This document shows, piece by piece, positions 9,670-19,017 of a stretch of DNA of 64,000 nucleotides. The notes under the pieces were generated by a model. It did no database searches. It was not told the DNA's origin and saw only the letters and a program-made list of their open reading frames with translations. Position 1 is the stretch's first letter. Each line of letters begins with the position of its first letter. This DNA is from Paracoccus mutanolyticus (GTDB taxonomy: Bacteria > Pseudomonadota > Alphaproteobacteria > Rhodobacterales > Rhodobacteraceae): NCBI RefSeq assembly GCF_003285265.1, contig NZ_CP030239.1, forward strand, positions 3,008,131-3,072,130, written 5' to 3'. The translations under genes were made by a program, and so were the position numbers.

Positions 9670-10050
9670 AGCCGGGACCGAGAACTGGAGTTTGAGCCCA
9701 TTGGCTGTGGATCAGACCGGACGCTTACCGCAGGGCGAGCGGTCAACCCGGCCCGGCTTCAGCGTGGTGCAGGTCACGACCGAGGCCGACACCCTTGCCG
9801 TTCGGTCGGCCTCCGCAACGGCGGATGACCCCTGATTGAGAGCTGCCCGCAATGGGGCGTTGTGTTCCGCGCGGCGTATCAGGCGCTGCTCGACGACAAC
9901 GCCAGCCGATCAGCCTCACTCTCAGCGCTTCGCGAGATTGTCGGCGGGAAGGCTGATATCTCCGATCTCAACCGCATCGGGAAGGTATATGCCTCCCGCG
10001 ACGATGCCATCAACTTCCAAAGACGAACGAGCACAATCCGCCCGCACTAA
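9670..10050 (+). pseudogene. tail-fibre-like fragment
   Basis: Reads ENWSLSPLAVDQTGRLPQGE and RSASATADDP. After loss of one base near 9832 it reads CPQWGVVFRAAYQALLDDNA and GKADISDLNRIGKVYASRDD. Repeated KADI.DLNR-type words are common in phage fibre stalks. The 3' end fades out after 10050. Confidence 0.4.
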
Positions 10051-10423
10051 TATTAGCTATCGACAGCCCTCGGCACTACAAGACAGGAGTCTGATAGCAA
10101 CAACTGCTCCGAACCGCGATTCGCAGAGTCATCCAGCTTTTGATCGGCGACCAGAGAGTGTTTAATGCGCCTCGAAAGCATTCAGAACGAATGGATCGCA
10201 AACCAAGTCGATAACGTAGCCGATCTCCAGTGTGCCGGCTCGGAAACTGCCCTGTACAGAAACACCAGGGTGCTCATCTTCCCGCGTTGCGGTGACAGCG
10301 AAACGCCACTGCACCACGGCCCGGCTGCCGTGTAAGAGTCATCACCATCGAAGATACGGCATGTAGCCAGGCGCACGAAACGCCTGCCGAAGGCCGCAGG
10401 ATCCTCTGTCCGATGGTAGAGCC

Positions 10424-10520
10424 TTGTACTACGATGGAGGATTTGACGTGTCTGTGGAACAGAGGTGTGTGTGCGTGGTGGAGAGTTCGGGAAAGATCAC
10501 CCGGGAGACGCGGTTTCAAA
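10424..10520 (+). mobile_element. IS110-family transposase N-terminal fragment
   Basis: Begins MYYDGGFDVSVEQRCVCVVE then SSGKITRETRF, matching the N-terminal DEDD-domain opening of IS110 transposases (GLDVSLE...V.D..GK..RE). The downstream catalytic Ser domain is absent. A C-terminal scrap of the same family lies at 1106. Confidence 0.55.
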
Positions 10521-11364
10521 TCTTCCGGCCGTGCCTGTTAATAGTAGTATTGTGGAGTTGTGTATTGAGCTGGCTGAGCGTCCTAACCGTCCGCTGCCCG
10601 CGAGTTAGCGACAGATCCGACCCTCTGCGTTCAAGCCCGAGGTGGGAGGTGCAGCGCTCGACATAGCCTCGCTGCCGGCCAGCACACAGCCGAAGCGGAG
10701 GCCCGCAGCCTTTACCCGGTCGATCTCGAGGAGGGTCACGCCGGTTTGCTCAAGGCGATTTGCAAGTCTTCCGGCACACGGGCGCGGGCCATGCGGGTCG
10801 GGATCGCCCGTCCAGGTCTCGGGCAGTTTCGGCATCCTGGTGATGAGTATGTTGCATCCTCCATTCAAATAGGAAAGGCGCGCTACAGATCAAGCACCTG
10901 CAAAATGGCGTTTGGCGTTCGATTAAGGACTGGCTACCCGTTCACCCGCAACCTAGCAGACACGGTAACTGTATCGCTTTGACAACGCGCGCGCCATTGA
11001 TCTTCGCCCGCTGCCTTTCGCAACGCGCGCGAGCAGTGGGTGCGAGCATTCCGTGCCAAGGCCAGCCAGATGTCGACAGAAGGTCAGGACATCGTGGACA
11101 CATGAGGGCATGGCCTGCAAACACAGGATGCCGCCGGTGGCTCCCTGGGGAACGCCGACGACCGCACATTTCGCGCTGTTCAGCGGCAATTGTTGGTCGT
11201 CGCCCGAGGAGGAGAGCTCGTAGTCCGCGCTGGACCGCATCGCCGCGCTTAGTCTACACGCCTCGGGGCGGGTGGCCGGCGGCGATGTCGAGATCGCCGG
11301 CACCGACAAACGGACCGAGTTCAGAGTGTTGATATCGGGGGTCGCCGGATGAACGGAGCCACGC
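10521..11364. other. no assignable gene
   Basis: Weak coding sense occurs on the minus strand near 10640-10830 (RLANRLEQTGVTLLEIDRVK) and on the plus strand just before the IS5 element (GGDVEIAGTDKRTEFRVLIS), but neither can be placed in a family. The latter could be a phage gene cut by the IS. Confidence 0.25.
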
Positions 11365-12198
11365 ATGCCCTGGACTGAAACCGCCCGCCGGGAGTATCGG
11401 CGGGAACTGCCGCGATATGCAAGCGATCTGACTGATCGGGAATGGGCGTTGGTCATGCCCTTCATGCCGTCGCCACGCCGGCTTGGACGCCCACGCCGGA
11501 CCGATTTGCGGGAGGTGATGAACGCGATCCTCTACATCGCGACGACCGGCTGCCAATGGAGGCAACTGCCGAAGGACTTCCCACCCTGTTCCACCGTGCA
11601 GAGGTATTTCTACGACTGGCGCGACAGCGGCCTGCTCGCGTCGATGCGCTTCGAGCTTGCGATGGAGACGCGAGTGCTGGAAGGCCGCGAGGCCAGCCCG
11701 AGCGCGGGGGTGATCGACAGCCAGAGCGTGAAAACCACCGAAAGCGGCGGCGTTTGCGGCTTCGACGCGGGCAAGAAGGTCAAGGGACGCAAGCGCCACA
11801 TCGTCGTTGACACCATCGGCCTGCTGTTCGGGCTGGTGGTTCATGCCGCCGACATTCAGGATCGCGATGGCGCGCCGGCGGTTCTGAAATCCATCCGTCA
11901 TCTCTGCCCCTGGCTTCGGCATGTCTTCGCAGACGGAGGATATGCCGGGCCGAAGTTGCGCGGCGCGCTCGACAGAATGGGCACCTGGACGTTGCAGATC
12001 GTCAAACGGTCCGACACCGCGAATGGCTTTGAGGTCCTGCCCCGCAGATGGGTCGTCGAGCGCACCTTTGCCTGGCTCGGTCGCTGCCGTCGCCTCGGCA
12101 AGGATTGGGAGAAATCCACCGCCTCCGCCGAGGCATGGATCAATGTCGCCCATGTCCGCCTTACAACAAGACGCCTCGCAAGGAACTGGGATCGTTAG
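11365..12198 (+). CDS. IS5-family transposase, intact
   Basis: A 277-residue DDE transposase. The N-terminal DUF4096-type domain (DLTDREWALVMPFMP, ATTGCQWRQLPKDFPPCSTV) is followed by the catalytic residues in VIDSQSVKTTESGG (D), FADGGYAG (D) and VVERTFAWLGRCRRL (E). Length and motifs are complete, so it may be active. Downstream, the strand opposite bases 12200-12220 reads GAGCCCGACTCAAAATTCC, which looks like the right terminal repeat. I could not find its partner upstream, so the left end may be truncated or divergent. Confidence 0.9.
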   Translation: MPWTETARREYRRELPRYASDLTDREWALVMPFMPSPRRLGRPRRTDLREVMNAILYIATTGCQWRQLPKDFPPCSTVQRYFYDWRDSGLLASMRFELAMETRVLEGREASPSAGVIDSQSVKTTESGGVCGFDAGKKVKGRKRHIVVDTIGLLFGLVVHAADIQDRDGAPAVLKSIRHLCPWLRHVFADGGYAGPKLRGALDRMGTWTLQIVKRSDTANGFEVLPRRWVVERTFAWLGRCRRLGKDWEKSTASAEAWINVAHVRLTTRRLARNWDR

Positions 12199-12220
12199 CG
12201 GAATTTTGAGTCGGGCTCTT

Positions 12221-12653
12221 AGGGGTGTGAGTGAGGAGTCGTGCCTCATGATTACCCCTGATGACGGGAAGCCTGTCCCGCCGGCTGACCACCCGCCTGT
12301 ACGGCGCACAAGTACCGTCAACATACAAAGCGAGCGCGGCCCTGAATCCAGAACGGCCATGCAGGAATTGCAATCGATCGCGAGCCAATCACGACGAAGA
12401 TTCAAGAATTTACGGATCCGTCGGCTGTTGAGCTGCGATGAACACCATGACGATGACCTTCTCCGTCTTGAATGAAGAATGATCGAGTTGAACTTGCCAG
12501 GACATTTCTTTCGGGCCGACACCCATATCTATCATCTCAAGCTCGAGACTATAAACCCGCTAAAATCGGCGGTTACCTCGCACGGTGCATATCTACCCCA
12601 CAATAAAGCCGCCACCACCATTGAGGGCCGTTAGCAAACGATACAGAGGACAG
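12221..12653. other. no recognisable gene
   Basis: Between the IS5 element and the next open frame there is no coding sense I recognise on either strand. Base composition is lower in GC than the flanks. Confidence 0.3.
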
Positions 12654-12903
12654 CGATGGGGTCCGAATTCGCGGCCGGCACGAGCTTTACGAGACGAACT
12701 ATGCCGGCAACTACGAAAACATCCGCGTAGAGACGATGCTGACCGCCCAGGCCACCGGCGAGATGGAGGCGCTGCACCAGATCGTGCGCGACTACATGTC
12801 GGAATACGACCTGGGTGGACGAGAAGCGCTGTATCAGCAGCAAATGCACCCTGCGCTGATAGCTGTGAAGAGTGCCGATGCGCCATCAAGGTCAATGAAG
12901 TAA
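12654..12903 (+). CDS. unrecognised coding fragment
   Basis: One frame stays open and reads coherently: ELYETNYAGNYENIRVETML, TAQATGEMEALHQIVRDYMS, then EYDLGGREALYQQQMHPALI, with a stop at 12901-12903. An in-frame ATG is at 12736. The composition (acidic, helical, no low complexity) looks like a real protein, but the 5' end is not visible and I know no family. It sits between two IS elements. Confidence 0.35.
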
Positions 12904-13019
12904 CAGCCCCGGGTCCTGCAGTCACACATCATCGCCAAAGTGTACCTGTCTTCGCGTGGGGCAGACAAAACGCAGTCGTTATCAGTCAGAAACCGCTTGC
13001 AGGCCTATACCGCAAGGCA

Positions 13020-13849
13020 TCGAGTCGCCGCCTGCCAGTAAAGCGCTCGCTCGTCTCTGATGGCCTTTGGGCCATGATCGAACCCTTGCTGCCACCCATA
13101 TCTCTGTCCTCGAAAGGCGGGCGGCCTCGGATATCGGACCGTGCTGCCCTGGCCGGGATCCTCTTTGTCCTGATGAGCGGTATCCCTTGGCGGATGTTGC
13201 CCGCCGAGATGGGCTGTGGCTCAGGTGTGACATGCTGGCGAAGGCTCAGAGATTGGCAGTTGGCCGGGATCTGGGACCAGTTGCATCGGACCTTGCTGCA
13301 CCAGTTGCACCGCGCCGGTCACCTGGACTGGAGCCGGGCCTGCATGGACAGTGCGTCCATCGCGGCAAAAAAGGGGGCGACGTCATCGGGCCGAACCCGA
13401 CGGATCGCGGCCGCCCCGGCACGAAGCGCCACATCATCACTGACAGGCGGGGCATTCCCCTGACGGTGCGTCTCAGCGGCGCCAACCTCCACGATAGTAG
13501 AATGCTTGAGCCTTTGCTTGATGCCATTCCTCCTGTCCAAGGTAAGCGGGGACGGCCACGCAAGCGGCCCGGCAAGCTCCATGCGGACAAGGGCTACGAC
13601 TATGCCCGCTGCCGCCGGGCTTGCAGCAAACGTAGTATCAAGCATCGCATCGCCCGAAAGGGTGTCGAAAGCAGCGCCCATCTCGGAAAGCATCGCTGGG
13701 TCGTCGAACGCAGCTTCGCCTGGCTTTCCCAATTTCGCCGCCTCGCCGTCAGATACGAACGCAAGGCGGAAATTCACCTCGCCCTCACCCGCGCTGGCCT
13801 GCGCCATCACCTACTTCAGGGCCCTGACCAAAGGCTGAACACGCTCTAA
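13020..13849 (+). CDS. IS5-family (IS427-like) transposase made by -1 frameshift
   Basis: Two overlapping frames make one transposase. The first encodes SDGLWAMIEPLLPP, GIPWRMLPAEMGCGSG and WSRACMDSASIAAKKG (first catalytic D). The second continues in the -1 frame from GGDVIGPNPTDRGRPGTKRH through LHADKGYDY (D) and VVERSFAWLSQFRRL (E). The switch occurs at the slippery run A6G5 at about 13370, the classic IS427-group programmed frameshift site. The exact start codon is unclear. Both catalytic halves are complete, so it is probably intact. Confidence 0.85.
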
Positions 13850-13946
13850 GCCTCCGCCCAGTGTTGACCAGCTCAATTCGCAAGCCATAACACGAAGAGG
13901 CGTGAGGAGGCTAAATGCGTGAAGTATACGTGGTCGGCGGATCAGT

Positions 13947-13970
13947 AAAAAAAAAAGGGGGGGGGGGCCC
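13947..13970 (+). other. abnormal homopolymer A10-G11-C3
   Basis: Ten A, eleven G and three C in direct succession. Such a run is out of place in this genome and lies where coding sense changes on both sides. It may be a chimeric read junction or an unresolved consensus. Another G11 run is at 18086. Confidence 0.6.
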
Positions 13971-14122
13971 AATTTCGGACTTTATGTGGCCCGCAAGAGC
14001 AATCCGGACGATATCCGGCGCGGCGACTTCATCGGCGGGGCAGTCGTCGATATCGCGAAAGCGCCCGGCGCCCCGCAATGCGCCCTGAGGAAGACTACGA
14101 CACGACAATGAAGCGATGAGGC

Positions 14123-14212
14123 TGGACAATCGTGGTGCTGGTCCTGTCGGTCGACTGGTTCATGGGCATCGCCCGGGCGGTCGGCAACTATATCGGCAAC
14201 TGCGTGGCGACC
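14123..14212 (+). pseudogene. dctA: fragment of C4-dicarboxylate symporter DctA
   Basis: Thirty codons reading [20 protein letters not shown] and IGNCVAT, which match the conserved late helix of DctA/glutamate symporters (VDWFMGEARAL.NLIGNGVATVVVA). It is joined directly to an IS3 orfA tail. Confidence 0.6.
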
Positions 14213-14590
14213 GGAACTGCAACGGGAGGTGCGGGAGCTTCGCACCGCCAATGAGATCCTGAAGAAGGCCAGCGCATATTTCGCTGCGGCGGAGCTCGAC
14301 CGCCCGTTCCGCAAATGATCGAAGGTTGATGTCGCATCGCTTTATCTCGACGACATGCATTATGCGGTGGATACGGGCTTTATGGAGAGGCTGGTGCGCT
14401 GTTGCTGATCGTCTTGATGAGGCTCGATGCAGCCCAACCTTGCCCGGACGACAAGGTGAACCGAGTCTTCGTCGCCGATATGCCGAACCAGCTGTGGGTC
14501 AGCGATTTCACCTATGTCTCCAGCTGGCAGGGCATGGTGTATGTCGCCTTTGTCATCGCCGTCATCGCCCGAACCGAAGGGTGCGCGAAG
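14213..14590 (+). mobile_element. IS3-family remnant (orfA end and orfB core)
   Basis: The end of orfA ([20 protein letters not shown], then [14 protein letters not shown] and stop) is followed at 14425-14590 by the DDE core start of orfB, PNQLWVSDFTYVSSWQGMVY and VAFVIAVIA. About 350 bp that should lie between them is missing. Bases 14253-14320 are identical, as reverse complement, to 32278-32345 in the ccm cluster. Confidence 0.8.
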
Positions 14591-14884
14591 GGTATGGGGA
14601 TGGGGAACGGACGGCCCTTTATCGGGAGGTGTGCAAGCTGCCGGATTATGGGGTCTGACGGGGGACGTTGGGGGGAGGATAAGGCATTGGTTATCCAGGG
14701 GGCAAACAGGCGCGTCCCCGACAAGAAGAGCGTGACCCGAGCCGTAAGCGCGGCCCTCGTCAGTATAAGATTAGTGGAACATGGCCATCGGGGTCTCGGC
14801 CACGGGCGCCCTGATATATCGCGGCGCGGACGGCCGCCCTGGCATGCCACGGCGTCACGGCCTGACCGCCGGCAACCCGACACA
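14591..14884. other. phage-like debris, no defined gene
   Basis: Short frames such as MAIGVSATGALIYRGADGRP lie just before the second terminator. None extends to a recognisable protein. Confidence 0.25.
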
Positions 14885-14912
14885 CCGCCCGCCTCGCGCG
14901 GGCTTTTTCATG
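14885..14912 (+). terminator. rho-independent terminator, second copy
   Basis: The stem-loop CCCGC-ctcgc-GCGGG is followed by five T, nearly the same as the hairpin at 9420. A start-like ATGGAG follows within a few bases. Confidence 0.65.
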
Positions 14913-14944
14913 GAGATCGCCATGCCGCCCTATCCATACCCATC

Positions 14945-15160
14945 GTCGATACCGGCACTCTCGGCTTCCGCTCTTTCGTCGTGGCGCCAAGCGACAGCGC
15001 TGACCTGGAGCCGCCTGGTCGGCCGTCCTCTGCCCATCGGCGATCCTGCTCGGCACCGGGAGAGCGGCCTCGACATCGGTGCGGACCGGTGATCCACGCG
15101 CCACGCGAGCAATGCCGTCACGCTCGAGAGCCTGCCGCTCGTGCCGCCCTCTTCGTGCGG
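14945..15160 (+). pseudogene. fragment resembling a phage spike base protein
   Basis: Pieces in different frames read TGTLGFRSFVVAPSDSADLE, then VGRPLPIGDPARH and NAVTLESLPLVPP. The order 'V.PSDSADL ... G ... AVTLESLP..' resembles the spike base family next to gene-transfer-agent and phage tail genes. Several frame changes are needed. Tentative. Confidence 0.3.
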
Positions 15161-15490
15161 GCTCCAGATCGCGACGGTTCGGCCTGGCGCACCATCGACA
15201 CCCATCTGATCGACGTCCGGAGACCCGAGCACGCCGCCCTGTCGGGCGTCGCCGGTCGGCTGGGCAGCGACTTCGACATCTCGGACCATGCCAACATCGA
15301 GACGGCCGATTACGACGCGATGCAGCCGTTCCTGTGGCCGCAATCCCCGCGCAAGACGGGCGGGCGGCTTAGCGATGCCGACGCGCAAGCGACCAGGCGG
15401 CAGGCGCAGGCGGTTCAGACTTCGGTAAGATGCCGCGGCCAACCTCGTAGTGATCTCATGAGTCGTTTCCCTGTTGATCGTCGTTCTTGA
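15161..15490 (+). CDS. unrecognised coding fragment
   Basis: One frame reads coherently: DRDGSAWRTIDTHLIDVRRP, GVAGRLGSDFDISDHANIET and ADYDAMQPFLWPQ. The composition looks like a genuine soluble protein. Upstream it merges with the spike-base-like scrap, so its start is unknown. No family recognised. Confidence 0.3.
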   Translation, partial: APDRDGSAWRTIDTHLIDVRRPEHAALSGVAGRLGSDFDISDHANIETADYDAMQPFLWPQSPRKTGGRLSDADAQATRRQAQAVQTSVRCRGQPRSDLMSRFPVDRRS

Positions 15491-15623
15491 CCTTGCGGCC
15501 TTGTCACTGGGCTGCGGTCGCAGCTTCCCTGGCTGGCACGGTTGAAAATCCGTCGCTCATGCCGGGCCGCCGTTGCCGACGGCGAGAGCTTTGCCGTGCG
15601 CGCCGGCGGCGCCGACGGGCTGG

Positions 15624-15860
15624 CCCGCCCGCGATCACCGCCGCGAGCACCGCCAGCATCGCCAGAAGCCGTGCGCCCCGGCCAGCGCGGCGGACCTCGA
15701 GAAAGCTGATGAGAAAGCCGATCACCACGCAGGCCGCGCCGCTGAGCACCGCAAGGACGAAGGTATTGAGGGTGGCCGAGCGCACATCGGGCAGGTGCCA
15801 GATCGTCCGGTAGTGATCCAGGGTCAGCAGATCCAGGCTGATCGTGGCCGAGCTGAAGCG
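15624..15860 (-). pseudogene. fragment of iron-type ABC transporter permease
   Basis: The minus strand encodes SLDLLTLDHYRTIWHLPDVR, SATLNTFVLAVLSGAACVVI and GFLISFLEVRRAGRGARLL, the start of the second transmembrane half of FbpB/ThiP-like permeases (LDNY..... NT..LA...A......AY). About 80 codons only. Outside it the sequence is phage-like on the other strand. Confidence 0.6.
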
Positions 15861-15867
15861 CAACCAG

Positions 15868-16250
15868 GTCTGGGGGCCGATCACCCTGACGGTCGCTGCC
15901 GGTATCAACGACATCACACTCCCGACGCCTATCGAGGCCGTGCCCGGTGCCTATCTGGCGATCCGGGCCAATGGACGCCTGAGCATCAGGGCTCCGAGCC
16001 GGAGGCCGTGGACAGCTTTGCAATCTCCACGATCAGCAGCACCATCGCCTGGTCTATTCAGACGTGCGCCTTGACCTGCAATACGACATCGAGCCGGATT
16101 TTCCGGCAGCGTCCTCCATGGCAGCGACCGTCAAACGCAATGACGCCGCTCTGACGACATTGACCCCCGCCGTCGCGGTCGCCACCGAGCGCGCCAGCGC
16201 AGCATCAGCGCGCATGGAGAGCCGTGGGGGCAGTCGCAGATATTGGGGGC
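15868..16250 (+). pseudogene. tail-fibre-like debris
   Basis: Frames give WGPITLTVAAGINDITLPTP, EAVPGAYLAIRANGR and, further on, DLQYDIEPDFPAASSMAATV. These are typical beta/coil words of phage fibre proteins. At least two frame changes occur. Confidence 0.35.
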
Positions 16251-16842
16251 CCCCAGCCCGACGCAGGGCAACCACCACCCCCGCATCGCGCAGATCACCA
16301 AAGCCTGGGCACAGCCGACGACGCGCCGCCGATGAAGAGGTCCAACACGACGGCGAGGTAGCATAGCCAGCCCCAATGCCGTCACAGATCTAGGACGATG
16401 TACGCGACACACCGCTTCTTCTCGGCCGAGTGAACAACACATCACCGTGACGCCCCAAGCATGGTGTGGCCTTGACGTGGCAGCGATCCGCGCTGCTGTC
16501 GGGGCGGATATTGTCGCAGAGCCAGGGCAGCTGGTCGGAGTCGTACTGCCCACCTATTGGACGCCGGTCGGAGCTGGTATCCCGGCCACGCCCTATTACG
16601 CCCTGTCCGGCGCGTCGGGCACTCTGCCGTCTCTGGTCACGTCTCTGCGCGTCGAGGTGCGACCGGACGGAAAGCCTGGTCAGCGACACCGCTCCCGCGG
16701 TGCAGCGCGCCGTGGCGCTGGCTACGCAGTGACGCCCGGCTGTCAGCCGAACTGTGGGATACATCCTTGTCTGGGGCGTCGGACAGTCCAATCTGGCCGG
16801 TCGCGCGACGGGGGCATCGCATTTCTCGACGATCACCGTGGC
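16251..16842 (+). other. scrambled phage-like sequence
   Basis: Fragments such as SLVSDTAPAVQRAVALA and LVWGVGQSNLAGRATGASHF can be read in different frames, but no gene can be delimited. GQSN..GR is a motif of SGNH-type esterase domains sometimes found in phage fibres. Confidence 0.25.
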
Positions 16843-17080
16843 GGTCCTTGGGATCGCACCATCGACGTTCTACAGCTTCAAGGCTGTGGAGCGTGATCCC
16901 GCCCTGTGGATCGGGCTCACCGCAGCCTGGCATCGGATCGGGCCAGGCAGGATCAGACGGACATGACGCCATCAAGCAGATATTCGACGGCAGCAGAGGC
17001 CGATATGGCGCGCGTAAGGTTTGGCACCAGTTGCGCCGCGAAGGGTCGACGTCGCCCGTTGCACAGTGGAGCGCTCGAGC
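16843..17080 (+). mobile_element. IS3-family orfB N-terminal remnant
   Basis: Reads VLGIAPSTFYSFKAVERDPA, then after shifts IKQIFDGSRGRYGARKVWHQ and DVARCTVER, the ordered N-terminal blocks of IS3-family OrfB. The HTH words are the same as in the scrap at 4536-4694 on the other strand. At least two frame breaks; catalytic DDE part absent. Confidence 0.75.
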
Positions 17081-17380
17081 AGATTACCGGCCAAGCGGCT
17101 CAATATCGTCGAGTGGCAGTTGCTATTTGTCCAGGGCGAGAGCAATGGCGACGTGGGCACCAACGCGCGGATTGCAAGGCCGATTTGCGAACTGCGAAGT
17201 CGCATCCTTGCCAAGAGGGCCGGCGTGCATGCCCAGCAGAGTTCCGATGCTGTCCTGTGCAGTCTTGACGCTGCCCTACGGAATATCATCCGGCAGGCGC
17301 GTGGCGACACCGTTTGTTCGCTTGACATCGAGCTCCTCCGCCAAAGCCAGGACCGAGTCGATGATGGACCATTCCGGTAA
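17081..17380 (+). other. unrecognised coding fragment
   Basis: A frame with fair protein character (NIVEWQLLFVQGESNGDVGT, LRSRILAKRAGVHAQQSSDA) follows the IS3 remnant. The FVQGESNGD word again resembles SGNH esterase domains ('QGE.D'), so it may belong with the GQSN motif just upstream, with the IS3 piece in between. Confidence 0.3.
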
Positions 17381-17631
17381 CCGCGCCGGGCTACGACGAG
17401 GTTTTTGAATACCGGGACAGGACGTCAGGATCAGCAACTGGCTGGTCACGCCGCCCTGACGGCAAAGCCGGGCAGCCCCACCACAGGCCACGGGCGGGGT
17501 CGGGTGGTTCCGCAAAGCGGTGGCGCGGGCTGGGCCGGTCAGCGAAATAGTCCTCCACCCGCTGCAGCCACAATTCCTGCGTGGCCGAGCTCTTCAGATG
17601 GGCGGCGGCCTCCTGCGATGTGCCTGGCCGC

Positions 17632-17785
17632 TTAGCTTTTCAGCGTCTTGGCATAGCTTTCCAGGACGGCGGTTCATGCGCGTCTGGTAACCTTTGCCAG
17701 TGGCTTTGTAGGTATCGAGTACCGATTTCTTGACGCGCAAGGTAATCAGCGCCATCGCCTGGAATACCAGCGCCATCTTCCTCAT
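17632..17785 (-). pseudogene. BrnA/DUF4415-type antitoxin fragment
   Basis: The minus strand reads ALITLRVKKSVLDTYKATGK and GYQTRMN, then, after restoring one base, AVLESYAKTLKS and a stop. This is the C-terminal ribbon-helix-helix of BrnA/DUF4415 antitoxins ('L..D.L..FK..GKGYQTR.NA.L..Y'). No BrnT-like toxin is visible next to it. The N-terminal half is missing. Confidence 0.6.
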
Positions 17786-17817
17786 GAGGATGCCACGGTC
17801 ATGCGGAGGGTGGCCGC

Positions 17818-17950
17818 ATGAACTGGGATGATTTCAGGATCGTTTCCGCCGTCTGCAAGACTGGCTCGTTCACCCGGGCCGGGCGGCTTTTGCAGATCAA
17901 CGAAACCACGGTGGGCCGCCGCATCGGCCGGCTGGAAACGGACATGGGAC
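17818..17950 (+). pseudogene. LysR-family regulator, N-terminal fragment
   Basis: Starts MNWDDFRIVSAVCKTGSFTR and continues AGRLLQINETTVGRRIGRLE, a clear LysR winged-helix DNA-binding domain. Sense stops after about 44 codons. The effector domain is absent and a G11 run follows downstream. Confidence 0.7.
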
Positions 17951-18085
17951 ATGGGGCTGATCGCAGACTTTCTCGCTGTCGTGCCCGGTCAGCACGGCCG
18001 ATCCTTATGTCGCTGATCATCTGGTCGCGGCCATCATCAACACCCTGGGCTTCTCGCCGTGGTCTGGGCCTTCCGCGCGCCCCGC

Positions 18086-18106
18086 GGGGGGGGGGGCCCC
18101 GGGGCG
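18086..18106 (+). other. abnormal homopolymer G11-C4-G4
   Basis: Eleven G followed by four C and four G. Like the run at 13947 it marks a place where the reading content changes abruptly (LysR/unknown on the left, minus-strand phage gene on the right). Confidence 0.55.
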
Positions 18107-18354
18107 CCGGCCACCACGATCCCCGCGGGTGCTTTCATCGCCCGCGGCCCCTGCGGGGGCGGCACTGCCGCTCATGCGGCTGTGGTTCCCGGAGTTCGCT
18201 GTTTCGATCCGGGCGCCCCCGGCCGGCTGACACACGCATTCGCCCGAGAAGCTGGTGGCCTTTTCTGTGCGCTGAAATGCCGCGAGAAGCTGACCCCGGA
18301 GGGAGAGCGGAAGCGGTGGCCATGGTGGAAGGCCTGGCCACATCATCAAGGATC

Positions 18355-18565
18355 GGCAGCACGGATCGGTAGGCCGGCGGTCTGACCCGTCCATGATCCC
18401 CTCGAGCGCCGTCACCGCCGCATCGTAGTAGGGCGCGCCATTCGGGTGGGCATCGCGCATCCGCCGGTAAAACGCCAGCCACTTCGGCAGTTCCTCGAGG
18501 GGGTAGACCCCGGACCAGTCCCGCCCCGTCAGGGTGAATGTCTGTTCGTCACGCGTCGCTTTCAT
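18355..18565 (-). CDS. small conserved-looking phage protein
   Basis: The minus strand from an ATG at 18565 reads MKATRDEQTFTLTGRDWSGV, YPLEELPKWLAFYRRMRDAH and NGAPYYDAAVTALEGIMDGS. It is a compact, plausible 65-70 residue protein; the exact stop is uncertain because sense fades after GSDRRP. I do not know its function. It runs opposite to the nearby terminator. Confidence 0.4.
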
Positions 18566-18611
18566 GGGCGCGTTCTGCCCTCCCAGCTCCCCCGCATCAA
18601 CCCCGCATTCG

Positions 18612-18640
18612 CCCGCCTCGCAGCGGGCTTTTTCTTGGAG
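18612..18640 (+). terminator. rho-independent terminator, third copy
   Basis: The stem CCCGC-ctcgca-GCGGG is followed by five T. It is the third member of the hairpin set at 9420 and 14885, differing by one loop base. Confidence 0.65.
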
Positions 18641-19017
18641 GCACAGGCCCAACCGGAATTCAGCACCTGGGGCCCGGGCAGCCGGCGCGCAGCAAATCGT
18701 CGGGCATCGGCGGCGGCATCGACGGCACCACCAAGGTGGCGAGGCTGCACCGGCCCCACCGATGGGGACATCTCCGCATCGAGGGCGCGCAGGCTGCGTT
18801 CATCCGGCTGGACCGCTGGAACCAAGGCGCAGCGACGGCCGGCGAGCCCGGCCACATCGTCAATGTCGAGCGCGTATTCGGCACGACCGGCAACGACACG
18901 GTCGCGCCGGAAATGTTTCGGTCGGCGGCCCGACTTCACGGACCGCTCCTCCGGGGTAATGCGCAGGTAGGGGATACCGTCCAGCGTATTCAGGTCCTCT
19001 TTGCGGAGCTGGGAATA
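18641..19017 (+). other. no assignable gene
   Basis: A long open frame crosses this stretch (GHLRIEGAQAAFIRLDRWNQ) but I recognise no family, and the frame carries several unrelated scraps further on, so its openness is not evidence of one gene. Confidence 0.25.

Noticed and set aside
11254..12522. A 422-codon minus-strand frame over the IS5 element
   Set aside because: Antisense of a complete DDE transposase; no independent support.
12664..12690. A string reminiscent of an EcoRI-NotI cloning adaptor (GAATTCGCGGCC)
   Set aside because: It lies inside a coherent reading frame and has no vector sequence beside it; chance in GC-rich DNA is adequate.
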